A stretch of DNA of 64,000 nucleotides from Paraburkholderia phenazinium (lineage in GTDB: Bacteria > Pseudomonadota > Gammaproteobacteria > Burkholderiales > Burkholderiaceae). The DNA lies in NCBI RefSeq assembly GCF_900100735.1, contig NZ_FNCJ01000011.1:1-64000 (forward strand), written 5' to 3'. Positions within the stretch are counted from its first letter, which is position 1. Every line of letters begins with the position of its first letter. The notes beneath the pieces are model-generated. The model was not told the origin of the DNA. It saw nothing but the letters and a program-made list of their open reading frames with translations, and did not search any database. Position numbers and translations under genes: made by a program. Below, one piece after another: positions 17,203 to 25,848 of this stretch.

Positions 17203-17217
17203 GCAAACGGCGTACCC
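17203..17217 (-). promoter_or_regulatory. weak candidate sigma-54 promoter
   Basis: On the minus strand GGGTAC-GCCGT-TTGCG keeps the GG-N10-GC spacing and the TTGC box but departs from the consensus at three other positions. It points to the 89-residue membrane protein. Confidence 0.3.
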
Positions 17218-17480
17218 GATCATCCAGTTGATGAAAACGAGCGCGTGCCGCCCACCGGGGAGCGAAGCAGCAGTACATGCTCATTGGACAGCGTGGCCGG
17301 GCAATCGTTAGCACGGCACCTCAGGCTTCACGCGCAATCGACATGCGGATTGCCGTGTCGTGCGAGCGATGCTTAAATCGATTTTTGTGAGATAGTGACC
17401 CATTGCTCACATGCACAGGCTCACGCGCTTGACACGCCTGCGCGGCACCATCGAACACATTTGCACAGGACAACCTGGTT

Positions 17481-18536
17481 ATGGCGTCAACCGATCTAGA
17501 CGCGCCTGCTCTTGCCACCGCCGACGCGGCGGCAGCGGGCAAGTCTCGCGTGACGGACGGCGTGGCGGGGCTCAAGTCATACGGCCTGCTGTATGGCTCC
17601 TCCCCCGTGATGCTCGATTTATACGATCAAATCGAACGGGTTGCATCGACCGATGCAACCGCCCTCATCATCGGCGAATCCGGCACGGGCAAAGAACTGA
17701 TCGCCCGCACGATTCACGATCAGAGCGCGCGCAAGGACGCGCCCTTCATCGCCGTCAACTGCGGCGCGATTCCCGACGAACTGATCGAAGCCGAACTGTT
17801 CGGCCATGAAAAAGGCAGCTTTACCGGCGCGGTGCAGGGGCGCATCGGCTACTTTGAGCACGCCAACGGCGGCACGCTGTTTCTCGACGAGATCACCGAA
17901 ATGGCGCCGGTGCGTCAGGTCAAGCTGCTGCGTGCGCTGGAGACTGGCACGTTCTATCGGGTTGGCGGCAATGAACTAATCAGCGGCGACGTACGCGTGA
18001 TTGCGGCCACCAACCGCGACCCGGCGATCGCCGTGAAGGAAAACGGCCTGCGCGAGGACCTGATGTACCGGCTCGCGGTGTTTCCGCTGCGCGCGCCGCC
18101 GCTACGCGAGCGCGAAGGCGATCGCGAACTGCTCGCACAGCATTTCCTCGCCGCCTTGAACGTGCAGGAAAACACCAGCAAGAGCTTCAGCAAGCGGTCC
18201 ATCGAGACACTGCGCACCTGGTCGTGGCCCGGCAATGTGCGCGAGCTGAAAAACGCCATCTACCGGGCTTTCATTCTTGCCGAAAAGACCGTCGAGCTGC
18301 CGCACCCGCATCTCGCCTCGCGCGTGAAAAAGGCCGTCACCCAGGGCGACTCGATGAGCGTGTGGATCGGCACGCCGCTTGCTGACGCGCAGAAGCAGAT
18401 CATCCTCGGCACGCTGAAGTACTGCGGCGGCGACAAGCGACGCGCGGCCAAAGCGCTCGGCGTGAGCCTGAAGACGCTCTACAACCGGCTCAGCACCTAC
18501 GGCACCGACGACGCGGCGGAGGACAGCGAGCCCTGA
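17481..18536 (+). CDS. sigma-54 activator without receiver domain
   Basis: This 351-residue bacterial enhancer-binding protein consists of a short N-terminal tail of about 40 residues, an AAA+ domain and a Fis-type helix-turn-helix. Walker A GESGTGKE is at 65-72 and the sigma-54 contact loop GSFTGA at 112-117. The helix-turn-helix reads RRAAKALGVSLKTLYNRL. It lacks a receiver or other sensory domain, like PspF or HrpR/S, so its activity must be set by expression or a partner protein. Its AAA+ and helix-turn-helix parts resemble those of the response regulator at 15248-16654. The gene is followed by two lipoprotein genes with a candidate UAS and promoter between. Confidence 0.88.
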   Translation: MASTDLDAPALATADAAAAGKSRVTDGVAGLKSYGLLYGSSPVMLDLYDQIERVASTDATALIIGESGTGKELIARTIHDQSARKDAPFIAVNCGAIPDELIEAELFGHEKGSFTGAVQGRIGYFEHANGGTLFLDEITEMAPVRQVKLLRALETGTFYRVGGNELISGDVRVIAATNRDPAIAVKENGLREDLMYRLAVFPLRAPPLREREGDRELLAQHFLAALNVQENTSKSFSKRSIETLRTWSWPGNVRELKNAIYRAFILAEKTVELPHPHLASRVKKAVTQGDSMSVWIGTPLADAQKQIILGTLKYCGGDKRRAAKALGVSLKTLYNRLSTYGTDDAAEDSEP

Positions 18537-18691
18537 GGCCCGCCTGTCCCCGCCGGCGCGGCAATCCAGTTTGTCCCGGAGCGGGGCCGCCCAGCGGCGC
18601 CGCCGCTTCTGGACACTGCGATGAAGGCCACCGCGACCTACTCCGCCCTGCACGGCGAGCCAAGCCAGAAAAGGCTGTGGGTCGCATCATC

Positions 18692-18731
18692 TTTTGCAAT
18701 TGCTTGCATTTTCCCTATGCCAATTGCAAAA
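18692..18731. promoter_or_regulatory. perfect 10-bp inverted repeat upstream of the lipoprotein pair
   Basis: TTTTGCAATT at 18692-18701 is repeated inverted as AATTGCAAAA at 18722-18731, with a 20-bp spacer. It lies about 80 bp upstream of the start expected from the -24/-12 candidate at 18763, the usual place for an enhancer-binding-protein site. The adjacent upstream gene encodes such a protein. Confidence 0.5.
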
Positions 18732-18762
18732 GGCATCCTGCAAAATGTTGCGGCGTCGCGCG

Positions 18763-18778
18763 CGGCACAGTATCAGCC
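18763..18778 (+). promoter_or_regulatory. candidate sigma-54 promoter of the lipoprotein pair
   Basis: CGGCAC-AGTAT-CAGCC has a near-perfect -24 box and GG-N10-GC spacing, but the -12 box keeps only GC. It is 56 bp before the ATG of the first lipoprotein. Confidence 0.35.
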
Positions 18779-18833
18779 CAGTACGCCGCGGCCACTCGGC
18801 GCGCACGGCAGAGGCAGGAGCACAGACAGGGAA

Positions 18834-19418
18834 ATGCAAAAATCAAACAACAGTAGTGCGCGCTGGGCCGACCGGGCTCCGCGTGCAAGCGCCATATCAT
18901 TCGTCTCGTCGTTCGTTGCTGTGGCCGTGCTGGCCTCGGCAAGCTTGAGCGGCTGCAGCTCGGTTTACTCGGAAAGCGCCACCACCGGCGCCGGTATCGC
19001 CGGAGCCGCGATCGCAAGCAAGGTCACCCGCAACGCCACCGTTGCGACCGGTATCGGCCTCGGCGTCGTCGCTGCGGCGCAAGCCGGCGTGCAGTACTCG
19101 GAACGCGTGGTCCACCGCAACACCCAGGACGGTATCGCCAGGATAGCGGGCCCGCTCGATGTCGGCGCGGTCGCGCCGTGGAGCGTCACCCACAGCGTGC
19201 CGATCGAAGACGACGAACACGGCCGGGTCACCGTGAGCCGCACCATCAGCACCGGTGCGCTCGATTGCAAGGAAATCGTCTTCTCGGTGGATGCGGACGC
19301 CACCAAGGACAAACCGGCCAGCAGCGCGTTCTATGTCGCCTCCATCTGCCGCGACGGCACGGCGTGGAAATGGGCCTCCGCCGAACCCGCCACCGAACGC
19401 TGGGGCGCGCTGCAATGA
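18834..19418 (+). CDS. lipoprotein, first of a tandem pair
   Basis: This 194-residue protein has a long N-terminal region and a type II signal with lipobox SLSGC. The mature lipoprotein begins with Cys-Ser-Ser. A Gly/Ala-rich hydrophobic stretch follows (about 55-80), then a beta-rich domain with WSVTHSVPIE, VTVSRTIST, DCKEIVFSV and a C-terminal WKWASAEPATERWG. The next gene is a clear paralogue. I chose ATG 18834 because it gives a proper signal peptide. Family unknown; probably periplasmic face of the outer or inner membrane. Confidence 0.7.
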   Translation: MQKSNNSSARWADRAPRASAISFVSSFVAVAVLASASLSGCSSVYSESATTGAGIAGAAIASKVTRNATVATGIGLGVVAAAQAGVQYSERVVHRNTQDGIARIAGPLDVGAVAPWSVTHSVPIEDDEHGRVTVSRTISTGALDCKEIVFSVDADATKDKPASSAFYVASICRDGTAWKWASAEPATERWGALQ

Positions 19419-19951
19419 CGCCGCGCCGGACTGTCGCTTATTCTCCCGTGAGCCTGCGTCTCGTGCTGGCCGGCGCGCTGTGCGTCGGCGCCAGCCTGCT
19501 GACGAGCGGCTGCTCGTCGGTAGGCGCAGCGAGCGGCGCTGCGGCCGGGGTCGCCTCGGGGCTCGTCACCGCCAATCCGGCGGTCGGCATCGGCGTCGGC
19601 ATTGCGGTGCAAGCAGCCACCGACGAAGCGGTGAAGCGCTACATGCGCAACATGCACAGCGACCAGCAGAACGAGATCGCCGCGCTTGCCGGCGGCATGC
19701 CGGTAGGCGCCACCAAGCCGTGGAGCGTCAAGCACACCATGCCGATTGAGAACGGTCACGGCGAAGTGCGGGTGACGCGCGCATTCACCTCGGCGCTCGC
19801 CATCTGCAAGGACTTTGTGTTCTCGGTGGCGGACAGCGATAAGCCGGATGCGCACGAAGACTGGTACACCGCCAGCGCGTGCCTGCAGGACAAGGGCTGG
19901 AAGTGGGCTTCGGCCGAACCGGCCGTGGAACGCTGGGGCAACCTGCAATAA
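19415..19951 (+). CDS. lipoprotein, second of a tandem pair
   Basis: This 178-residue paralogue of the preceding protein overlaps its stop codon (ATGA), so the two are co-translated. The lipobox is LTSGC. Shared features are a Gly/Ala-rich segment, KPWSVKHTMPIE, the ICKDFVFSV core with one conserved Cys, and the end WKWASAEPAVERWG. The pair could form a hetero-oligomer, though this is inference from linkage. A strong terminator follows. Confidence 0.72.
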   Translation: MTPRRTVAYSPVSLRLVLAGALCVGASLLTSGCSSVGAASGAAAGVASGLVTANPAVGIGVGIAVQAATDEAVKRYMRNMHSDQQNEIAALAGGMPVGATKPWSVKHTMPIENGHGEVRVTRAFTSALAICKDFVFSVADSDKPDAHEDWYTASACLQDKGWKWASAEPAVERWGNLQ

Positions 19952-19954
19952 AAC

Positions 19955-19990
19955 AAGAGGGGCGGCAAGTCTGACCTTGCCGCCCCTCTT
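19955..19990. terminator. bidirectional terminator
   Basis: A perfect 15-bp stem (AAGAGGGGCGGCAAG and complement, loop TCTGAC) lies directly after the second lipoprotein stop. It also lies just beyond the 3' end of the convergent ABC operon. An A-run on the left serves the minus direction. Confidence 0.75.
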
Positions 19991-20021
19991 CGACCACTAC
20001 GTCAAGCTGCAACCGCGACGC

Positions 20022-21368
20022 TCAGGACTCGACGTCCTCGAGGCTGAAAATTTCCGTCTGGTCGTTGTACGAGAAGATCTCGCCGTAGCGGCCCCAGTTG
20101 ATCACCGCGTCGAGCGTCTCTTCCGCGGCGCTGTCCGACAGAAAATCCTCCAGCTCCTGCTCGAAGCGCACGCGCGGCGCGCGATGCCCCGGGCGCTCGT
20201 TGAGCACCTTCTTGATTCGCGCGGCGAGCGGCACGTGGCGCAGCAGATGCTCGGCGAACATCATCTTGCGTTCCTGGGTGCCGAACTCCGAAAACACGCG
20301 AGCCGGCGGCGTCAGGAAAATATCGCCTTCACGCACGTCGGCAAAGCCCAGATACTGCAGCACTTCGGCAACCGGGAACAGATCGTCCACTTCGAGATGC
20401 AGAGAGCGGGCGATTTCCGGCATGTCGGCGCGGCCATGGTAAGGCGCAGCAGCCAGCGTTTCGATCAGACCGGCCATCAGGTTGGTCGAGACGTGCGGCA
20501 ACCAGCTGCCCAGCTCCAGGCCCTTCTTGGTTGCTTCGTCGGTCTGACGCGCCGTCATCTTGGCGTAGATTTCGTCCACCAGACGGCGGAATGCCGGATC
20601 GAGACGGTTACGCGGATGATTGAACGGCACCTTGATCTCGGCGATCACGCGGCCCGGGTTCGACGACAGCACCAGGATCCGGTCGCACATGAACACGGCT
20701 TCTTCAATGTTGTGCGTGACGATCAGCACCGACTTGATCGGCATGCGGCCCTGCGTCCACAGATCCAGCAGGTCGGTACGCAGCGTTTCGGCGGTCAGCA
20801 CGTCGAGCGCGGAGAACGGCTCGTCCATCAGGAGCAGGGTCGGGTCGACCACCAGCGCACGGGCAAAGCCCACGCGCTGACGCATGCCGCCCGAGAGTTC
20901 GCGCGGATAGGCGTTCTCAAACCCGTCCAGACCGATCAGGTCAATCGCCGCCAGCGCGCGTTCGCGGCGCTCGCGGGCACCCACGCCCTGGGCTTCGAGA
21001 CCGGCTTCCACGTTCTGCAGAACGGTCAGCCACGGAAACAGCGCGAAGGTCTGGAACACCATCGCCACACCCTTGGCGGGACCGTCGAGCGGCTTGCCGA
21101 GGTACGAGACCTCGCCGCCGGTCGGTTCGATCAGGCCGGCGATGATACGCAGCAGCGTCGACTTGCCCGAGCCAGAACGGCCCAGCATGCCGACAATCTC
21201 GCCTTCACGCAGCGACAGGTTCACGTCGTCCAGCACCAGCAGCTCGCCCTGATTCTTGTTGAAGCCTCTGGACACGTCCTTGACGGCCAGAATCTCTTCA
21301 CCCAGGCGCGGCGGCGTCGTCGGGGTCTGGACCGGCGCAGCGGTTACGGCAGCTTTAGGATTTTGCAT
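20022..21368 (-). CDS. ABC transporter ATPase, NitT/TauT type with AAA-associated C-terminal domain
   Basis: This 448-residue protein has a standard ABC ATPase at about residues 20-270: Walker A GRSGSGKST, signature LSGGMRQR and Walker B LLLMDEPFSALD. An extra C-terminal domain of roughly 160 residues matches the AAA-associated domain of nitrate/sulfonate/bicarbonate importers. It energises the fused permease encoded 23 bp upstream in the same operon. The substrate is likely an oxyanion or sulfonate-like compound, but no periplasmic binding protein is next to it. Confidence 0.85.
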   Translation of the reverse strand: MQNPKAAVTAAPVQTPTTPPRLGEEILAVKDVSRGFNKNQGELLVLDDVNLSLREGEIVGMLGRSGSGKSTLLRIIAGLIEPTGGEVSYLGKPLDGPAKGVAMVFQTFALFPWLTVLQNVEAGLEAQGVGARERRERALAAIDLIGLDGFENAYPRELSGGMRQRVGFARALVVDPTLLLMDEPFSALDVLTAETLRTDLLDLWTQGRMPIKSVLIVTHNIEEAVFMCDRILVLSSNPGRVIAEIKVPFNHPRNRLDPAFRRLVDEIYAKMTARQTDEATKKGLELGSWLPHVSTNLMAGLIETLAAAPYHGRADMPEIARSLHLEVDDLFPVAEVLQYLGFADVREGDIFLTPPARVFSEFGTQERKMMFAEHLLRHVPLAARIKKVLNERPGHRAPRVRFEQELEDFLSDSAAEETLDAVINWGRYGEIFSYNDQTEIFSLEDVES

Positions 21369-21391
21369 CGCGGTTTGCCTTTAAATTCCTG

Positions 21392-23143
21392 TCAATCGAG
21401 CCGAAGCTTGGATTCGGCATAGGCGTACATCGGACGCCACAGCAGGCGGTTAAACAAAGTCACAAACAGGGACATCACGGCAATGCCGAGAATGATCTTC
21501 GGGAAGTCGCCCGCGGCGGTGGTCTGAGCGATATACGCACCCAGGCCATGAGCCTGAACCTTGGTATCGCCCCACTGCACGAACTCGGCCACGATGCTCG
21601 CGTTCCACGCGCCGCCCGAGGCGGTAATCGCGCCCGTCACGTAGTACGGGAAAATGCCCGGCAGCATCGCCTTGCGCCACCACTGCCAGCCGCGGATGCC
21701 GAAGTTGGTGGCCGCTTCGCGGTAGTCGTTCGGATAGGAACTGGCACCCGCAATCACATTGAAGAGGATATACCACTGGGTGCCGAGCACGATCAGCGGC
21801 GACAGCCAGATATCCGGATTCAGATGAAAGCGCACGATGACGATCACGAATACCGGGAACAGCAGGTTGGCCGGGAACGCCGCCAGGAACTGCGCAAGCG
21901 GCTGGATCTTCTCGGCGAGCGCCGGACGCAGCCCGATCAGCACGCCGATCGGCACCCAGATCACCGAGGAGATGGCGATCAGCAGCGCCACGCGCAGCAG
22001 CGTGATCAGGCCGAGCACCAACACGTGGCCCACTTCGTCGAGCGTCACACCCGTACGCACATAGGCCACCACACGATAGACGACATACACCGTGAGGAGA
22101 ATCACGAGGATCCCCCAGACGATGTCGCCGACGCGCGACGATTTCTGGCGCTGCGGCATCGGGAAGCTGACGCGGGCGAACGACGGCAGGCGCATCGGCA
22201 CCCGTGCGGCGTTGGCGAAGATCCAGCCCATCGGCACCAGCAGGCGGTGAATCAGGCGGGTGCGGCGCACCAGGTCGAGCAGCCACGATTCCGGCGCGTT
22301 GCCCGAGCTGGTGGTTTCCATGCGGAACTTGTCGGCCCACGCCACCAGCGGACGGAACAGAAACTGGTCATAAGCCAGAATCACGACTGTCATCGTCAGG
22401 ATCACCCAACCCACCGCGTGCAGGTTCTTGTCCGAGATGGCCTGGGCCAGATACGCGCCGATCCCCGGCAGCGTGATCGTGTTGTTGCCCACCGTGATCG
22501 CTTCGGAGGCCACCACGAAGAACCAGCCGCCCGACATCGACATCATCATGTTCCAGATGAGGCCTGGCATCGAGAACGGCACTTCGAGCTTCCAGAAACG
22601 CTGCCAGCCGGTCAGGTGAAAGCCGCGCGAGACTTCGTCCAGGTCGCGCGGCACCGTGCGCAGCGACTGGTAGAAGCTGAACGTCATGTTCCAGGCCTGG
22701 CTCGTGAAGATCGCGAAGATCGCTGCGAGCTCCGCGCCCAGCACCCGGCCCGGGAACAGCGCGAGGAAGAACGTGACCGTAAACGAAATGTAGCCGAGCA
22801 CCGGCACCGATTGCAGGATGTCCAGGATCGGCACCAGCACCAGACCCGCGCGGCGGCTCTTGGCGGCGAGCGTGCCGTAGATCAGTGTGAACGCCAGCGA
22901 GGCGACCATCGCCGCCAGCATGCGCAGCGTGGTGCGCAGCGCGTATTCGGGCAGGCTCGACGGGTCGAGCGAGATCACCTGGGTCTTGAGCGTCGACATC
23001 GGCGCGAGCGTCTGGTGAAAGCCGATCGCTGTGAAAGCGATCACGCAGATGATCAGCGGGAAGGCGACGAAGTCCCAGCCGTTCGGCAGCAACCGCCAGG
23101 CGGAAGCATTGGCGGTGCGTTTCAGATCGAAGCTGAAGTCCAT
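21392..23143 (-). CDS. ABC transporter permease, two fused NitT/TauT permease domains
   Basis: This 583-residue inner-membrane protein contains two BPD_transp_1 domains in tandem. The first spans about 75-290, the second about 370-575. Each carries an EAA-like cytoplasmic loop (first copy DEVSRGFHLTGWQRFWKLEV, second copy REAATNFGIRGWQWWRKAML). One polypeptide thus supplies both halves of the membrane channel. It is first in an operon with the ATPase gene. Confidence 0.87.
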   Translation of the reverse strand: MDFSFDLKRTANASAWRLLPNGWDFVAFPLIICVIAFTAIGFHQTLAPMSTLKTQVISLDPSSLPEYALRTTLRMLAAMVASLAFTLIYGTLAAKSRRAGLVLVPILDILQSVPVLGYISFTVTFFLALFPGRVLGAELAAIFAIFTSQAWNMTFSFYQSLRTVPRDLDEVSRGFHLTGWQRFWKLEVPFSMPGLIWNMMMSMSGGWFFVVASEAITVGNNTITLPGIGAYLAQAISDKNLHAVGWVILTMTVVILAYDQFLFRPLVAWADKFRMETTSSGNAPESWLLDLVRRTRLIHRLLVPMGWIFANAARVPMRLPSFARVSFPMPQRQKSSRVGDIVWGILVILLTVYVVYRVVAYVRTGVTLDEVGHVLVLGLITLLRVALLIAISSVIWVPIGVLIGLRPALAEKIQPLAQFLAAFPANLLFPVFVIVIVRFHLNPDIWLSPLIVLGTQWYILFNVIAGASSYPNDYREAATNFGIRGWQWWRKAMLPGIFPYYVTGAITASGGAWNASIVAEFVQWGDTKVQAHGLGAYIAQTTAAGDFPKIILGIAVMSLFVTLFNRLLWRPMYAYAESKLRLD

Positions 23144-23693
23144 CAGGCACCCTTCCTGGTTGGGTAGGCTACGTTAAGAAAGCGGAAATCAGGCATGGCA
23201 ACAAACATAGGCGCGTTAGTCGATAGCGTCGGAGAGAGATTGACCAGCGGCAACCGGGCCGCGGGCGAACCACCCCCGACCTGCAGCGCCGCTCCGGCCG
23301 CCGGTCACGGCGGACGCCGTCATGGGCGGTTGGCGAGCTTTCCTTGTTTTGGACGGCACGACACTACTACAACCTGTGTTTCAGGCACAACCTTTCGGAC
23401 CAAATGAGTCGACCATAGGGCTGGAAAACCCGCAATCCCATTCAGAAAGCGCCCGCGCTAGCCGTTAATAGCCTGTTGACGCGCCCACATTCCGCAATAA
23501 CGGATGGCGCTGCGCCATCTGGCGGTTAAAATCGAGACAGGGCGGACGGCTACTGCCGGCCGGGCGTGGATGATCTGAATCCAGCCCGTCTCTGAAGGCC
23601 GCGGAACACTCGCCGCCCAAGCAACGACCCAGCGCCGGCGCGCTGCAACGATTGACCTGGTTGCATATAAAAGTCAGACGGATCTGAGAGTCG
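23144..23693. other. divergent intergenic region
   Basis: These 550 bases lie between the ABC operon and the diguanylate cyclase gene. Promoters for both must be here. I see no credible gene, repeat or terminator. Confidence 0.4.
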
Positions 23694-25373
23694 ATGAACA
23701 GGAAATCCTTGCGCCAGGCATCCGGACCGCTCAGCTTAGTGCTGGTCGTGCTCCTGTGCTGGCTCGCGTCCGGCATCATCGCGGACCGGATGGTTCAGCA
23801 AGAGCTCGATGCCGCGCTGCGCACGCAACGGCAAATGTCCGCCTCGATCGTCGACAATATGGCGGAGGTAATTGCCAGCGACCTCTCCATGTCCCGCGCC
23901 ATTCCCGCGACGATGGCAGAAATGGACGTCGTCCAGCGCGCCCTCGCTCAATCGCAAAACTACGCGGCGAACGGCGCCATGCCACCGCCCATGCTGCGCG
24001 CCATCTTGCTCAAGGCGCCGCAACTGACCGCCGTCAGCAACTTCCTGCATGACGCCCAAGGCTTCTCCGGACTCGACTCGATCTGGCTCGTCAACGCCAA
24101 CGGCCTGTGTATCGCCTCCAGCAACGCACAGTCGCGCAACTTCGTCGGCATCGACATGCGCTCGCGCAACTATTTGACCAACGCCCTGCTGGGCGCCTTC
24201 GGCGAGGCTTACGGTGTAGGCCGGGCGAGCGGCGAGCCGGGCATCTTCATTGCCGCGCCGGTGTACGACGAAGGCGGCGTGCTGGTCGGCGCGGTGGTCG
24301 CCAAGGTCGGCATCGGGCGCTTGCGCCACTGGGTCGCCCACGCGGGCACCTTCGTCGCCGACGAAAACGGCGTCATCATCATGGCGCACAACAGCGCGCT
24401 CGAAGGACATGCGCTGGCCGATGGACACGTCCGCAAGATGAGCGCGGATGAGCGCCGCAATACCTACCGCCGGCTCGATTTCCCGAATGTGCAGATCGAA
24501 GCGGACATGCAGCGGCTACGCGAACAGGCACCGTGGGTGCCTACCGACATTGCGGCGCAACTCTTCGGCGTGGCGGAACGGCCCGAACCTGCCCTCTACG
24601 AATCGCGCGACGGCCTCAACTCGGGCCTGTCCGCGCATCTGGTGGATCCGCTTGCCGCGTGGCCGGAGCTGCTGCGCAACCATAAACGCGACCGCCTGCT
24701 GGTGTTTCTGACGCTGGCGGGCACCGCGGCACTCGCGTGGGTGATCACCGTTTCCTATGTGCGCGAGCGCCGCCATCACCGCGCCACGCGCGATCTCGCC
24801 GAGCAGTTGCAATCGGCCAATACGCTGCTGTCCGCCGAGGCCCGTCACGATTCGCTGACCGGCGCCTTGTCGCGGCGCTACTTCCTCGACCTGTTGCGTC
24901 ACGAGATCGAACGGGCCCGTGCGAGCGGCGAGCCGCTGTGCATGGCGATTGCCGACCTCGACCACTTCAAGCAGATCAACGACTGCTTCGGCCACGCTGC
25001 CGGCGACCGCGCACTCGAACATTTTGTCGATACCTGCCGGGCCGAACTGCGCGGCAGCGACTCGATCGGCAGACTGGGCGGCGAGGAGTTCGGCATCCTG
25101 TTGCCAGCCACCGCGCTCGAGGGGGGACGCGAGGTGGTCGAACGGCTGCGCACCCGGCTCAAGGCCAGGCCATCGACCAAGCTGCCCGCGTCGGCTAGCC
25201 TGAGCGTGTCGATCGGCATCACCGAACTCTCGGCGGAGGACCTGCCCGAGCGGATCATGAGCCGCGCCGACCTCGCGCTGTACGCCGCCAAGTCGGGCGG
25301 CCGCGACCGCACCGAGGCGCTGCCGCCGGACGACACCGCACCGCCGGCGCGCACCGTCGCGACGACATGGTAA
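23694..25373 (+). CDS. membrane-bound diguanylate cyclase with periplasmic Cache sensor
   Basis: This 559-residue protein has an N-terminal membrane helix (about 13-30), a periplasmic double-Cache-like sensor (about 35-300), a second helix at about 330-350 and a GGDEF domain from 385. The active-site motif is GGEEF at 462-466. The product-inhibition I-site RGSD at 453-456 is five residues before it, so the cyclase should be active and feedback-controlled. It makes cyclic di-GMP from two GTP and probably links an extracellular ligand to biofilm or motility control. No phosphodiesterase domain is attached. Confidence 0.9.
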   Translation: MNRKSLRQASGPLSLVLVVLLCWLASGIIADRMVQQELDAALRTQRQMSASIVDNMAEVIASDLSMSRAIPATMAEMDVVQRALAQSQNYAANGAMPPPMLRAILLKAPQLTAVSNFLHDAQGFSGLDSIWLVNANGLCIASSNAQSRNFVGIDMRSRNYLTNALLGAFGEAYGVGRASGEPGIFIAAPVYDEGGVLVGAVVAKVGIGRLRHWVAHAGTFVADENGVIIMAHNSALEGHALADGHVRKMSADERRNTYRRLDFPNVQIEADMQRLREQAPWVPTDIAAQLFGVAERPEPALYESRDGLNSGLSAHLVDPLAAWPELLRNHKRDRLLVFLTLAGTAALAWVITVSYVRERRHHRATRDLAEQLQSANTLLSAEARHDSLTGALSRRYFLDLLRHEIERARASGEPLCMAIADLDHFKQINDCFGHAAGDRALEHFVDTCRAELRGSDSIGRLGGEEFGILLPATALEGGREVVERLRTRLKARPSTKLPASASLSVSIGITELSAEDLPERIMSRADLALYAAKSGGRDRTEALPPDDTAPPARTVATTW

Positions 25374-25456
25374 GAGCGTGCTGAGGACACGCGGCCAAGC
25401 AGGTATCATCAACCTTCATACGAAGCTTGTCGCCACTGCTCTATCGGGAGATTTGC

Positions 25457-25723
25457 ATGAAGGGAAATCTGGTCATCGTTTGCCGCGATCAGGATGCTGA
25501 CGCGTTCGACCATCTGCTTGCCGAATACGGCGCCTTTCAGACGCGTTTATCGTCGACGGCGTGGTATCTGAAGCTGGAAGTGGCGCCGGAGCTGATTCAG
25601 GAAGAGATTCTCGCGCGCCTTGGGAAGTACACGACGCACTATATCTTCGAGGCAGAAACCGTGACGTGGAATACGGTGGACAGCGAGGCGGCCGGTGCGT
25701 TGAATACGCTGTTTGCGGAGTAA
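25457..25723 (+). CDS. small ferredoxin-fold-like protein, 88 aa
   Basis: The start MKGNLVIVCRD follows CGGGAG. The predicted pattern is beta (LVIVCRD), helix (ADAFDHLLAEYG), beta (AWYLKLEV), helix (ELIQEEILARLGKY), beta (HYIFEAETVTW), then helix. This is a compact ferredoxin-like fold reminiscent of SinR-family and Cas2/VapD-like proteins, though without evident catalytic residues. No cas genes are present, so a CRISPR role is not suggested. Function unknown. It stands alone between the cyclase and the sensor kinase. Confidence 0.65.
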   Translation: MKGNLVIVCRDQDADAFDHLLAEYGAFQTRLSSTAWYLKLEVAPELIQEEILARLGKYTTHYIFEAETVTWNTVDSEAAGALNTLFAE

Positions 25724-25848
25724 TTGAAATCAGTGAAGTAAGCGCGGTCGCTGCGGGGGCGCCTCACGGGCGCCATTCCCCTGCACCGCGCGCCACCCAC
25801 TCGCAGTCCTTACCTGCGTCATTTGCCTGCGTCATTTGCCCGCGTGAC

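Noticed and set aside
21548..23167. 539-residue plus-strand frame opposite the fused permease
   Set aside because: Extremely His/Arg/Gln-rich antisense shadow; the permease on the other strand has clear helices and EAA loops.
25457..25723. CRISPR-associated Cas2
   Set aside because: No repeat array or other cas gene is present in the window; only a loose fold resemblance.
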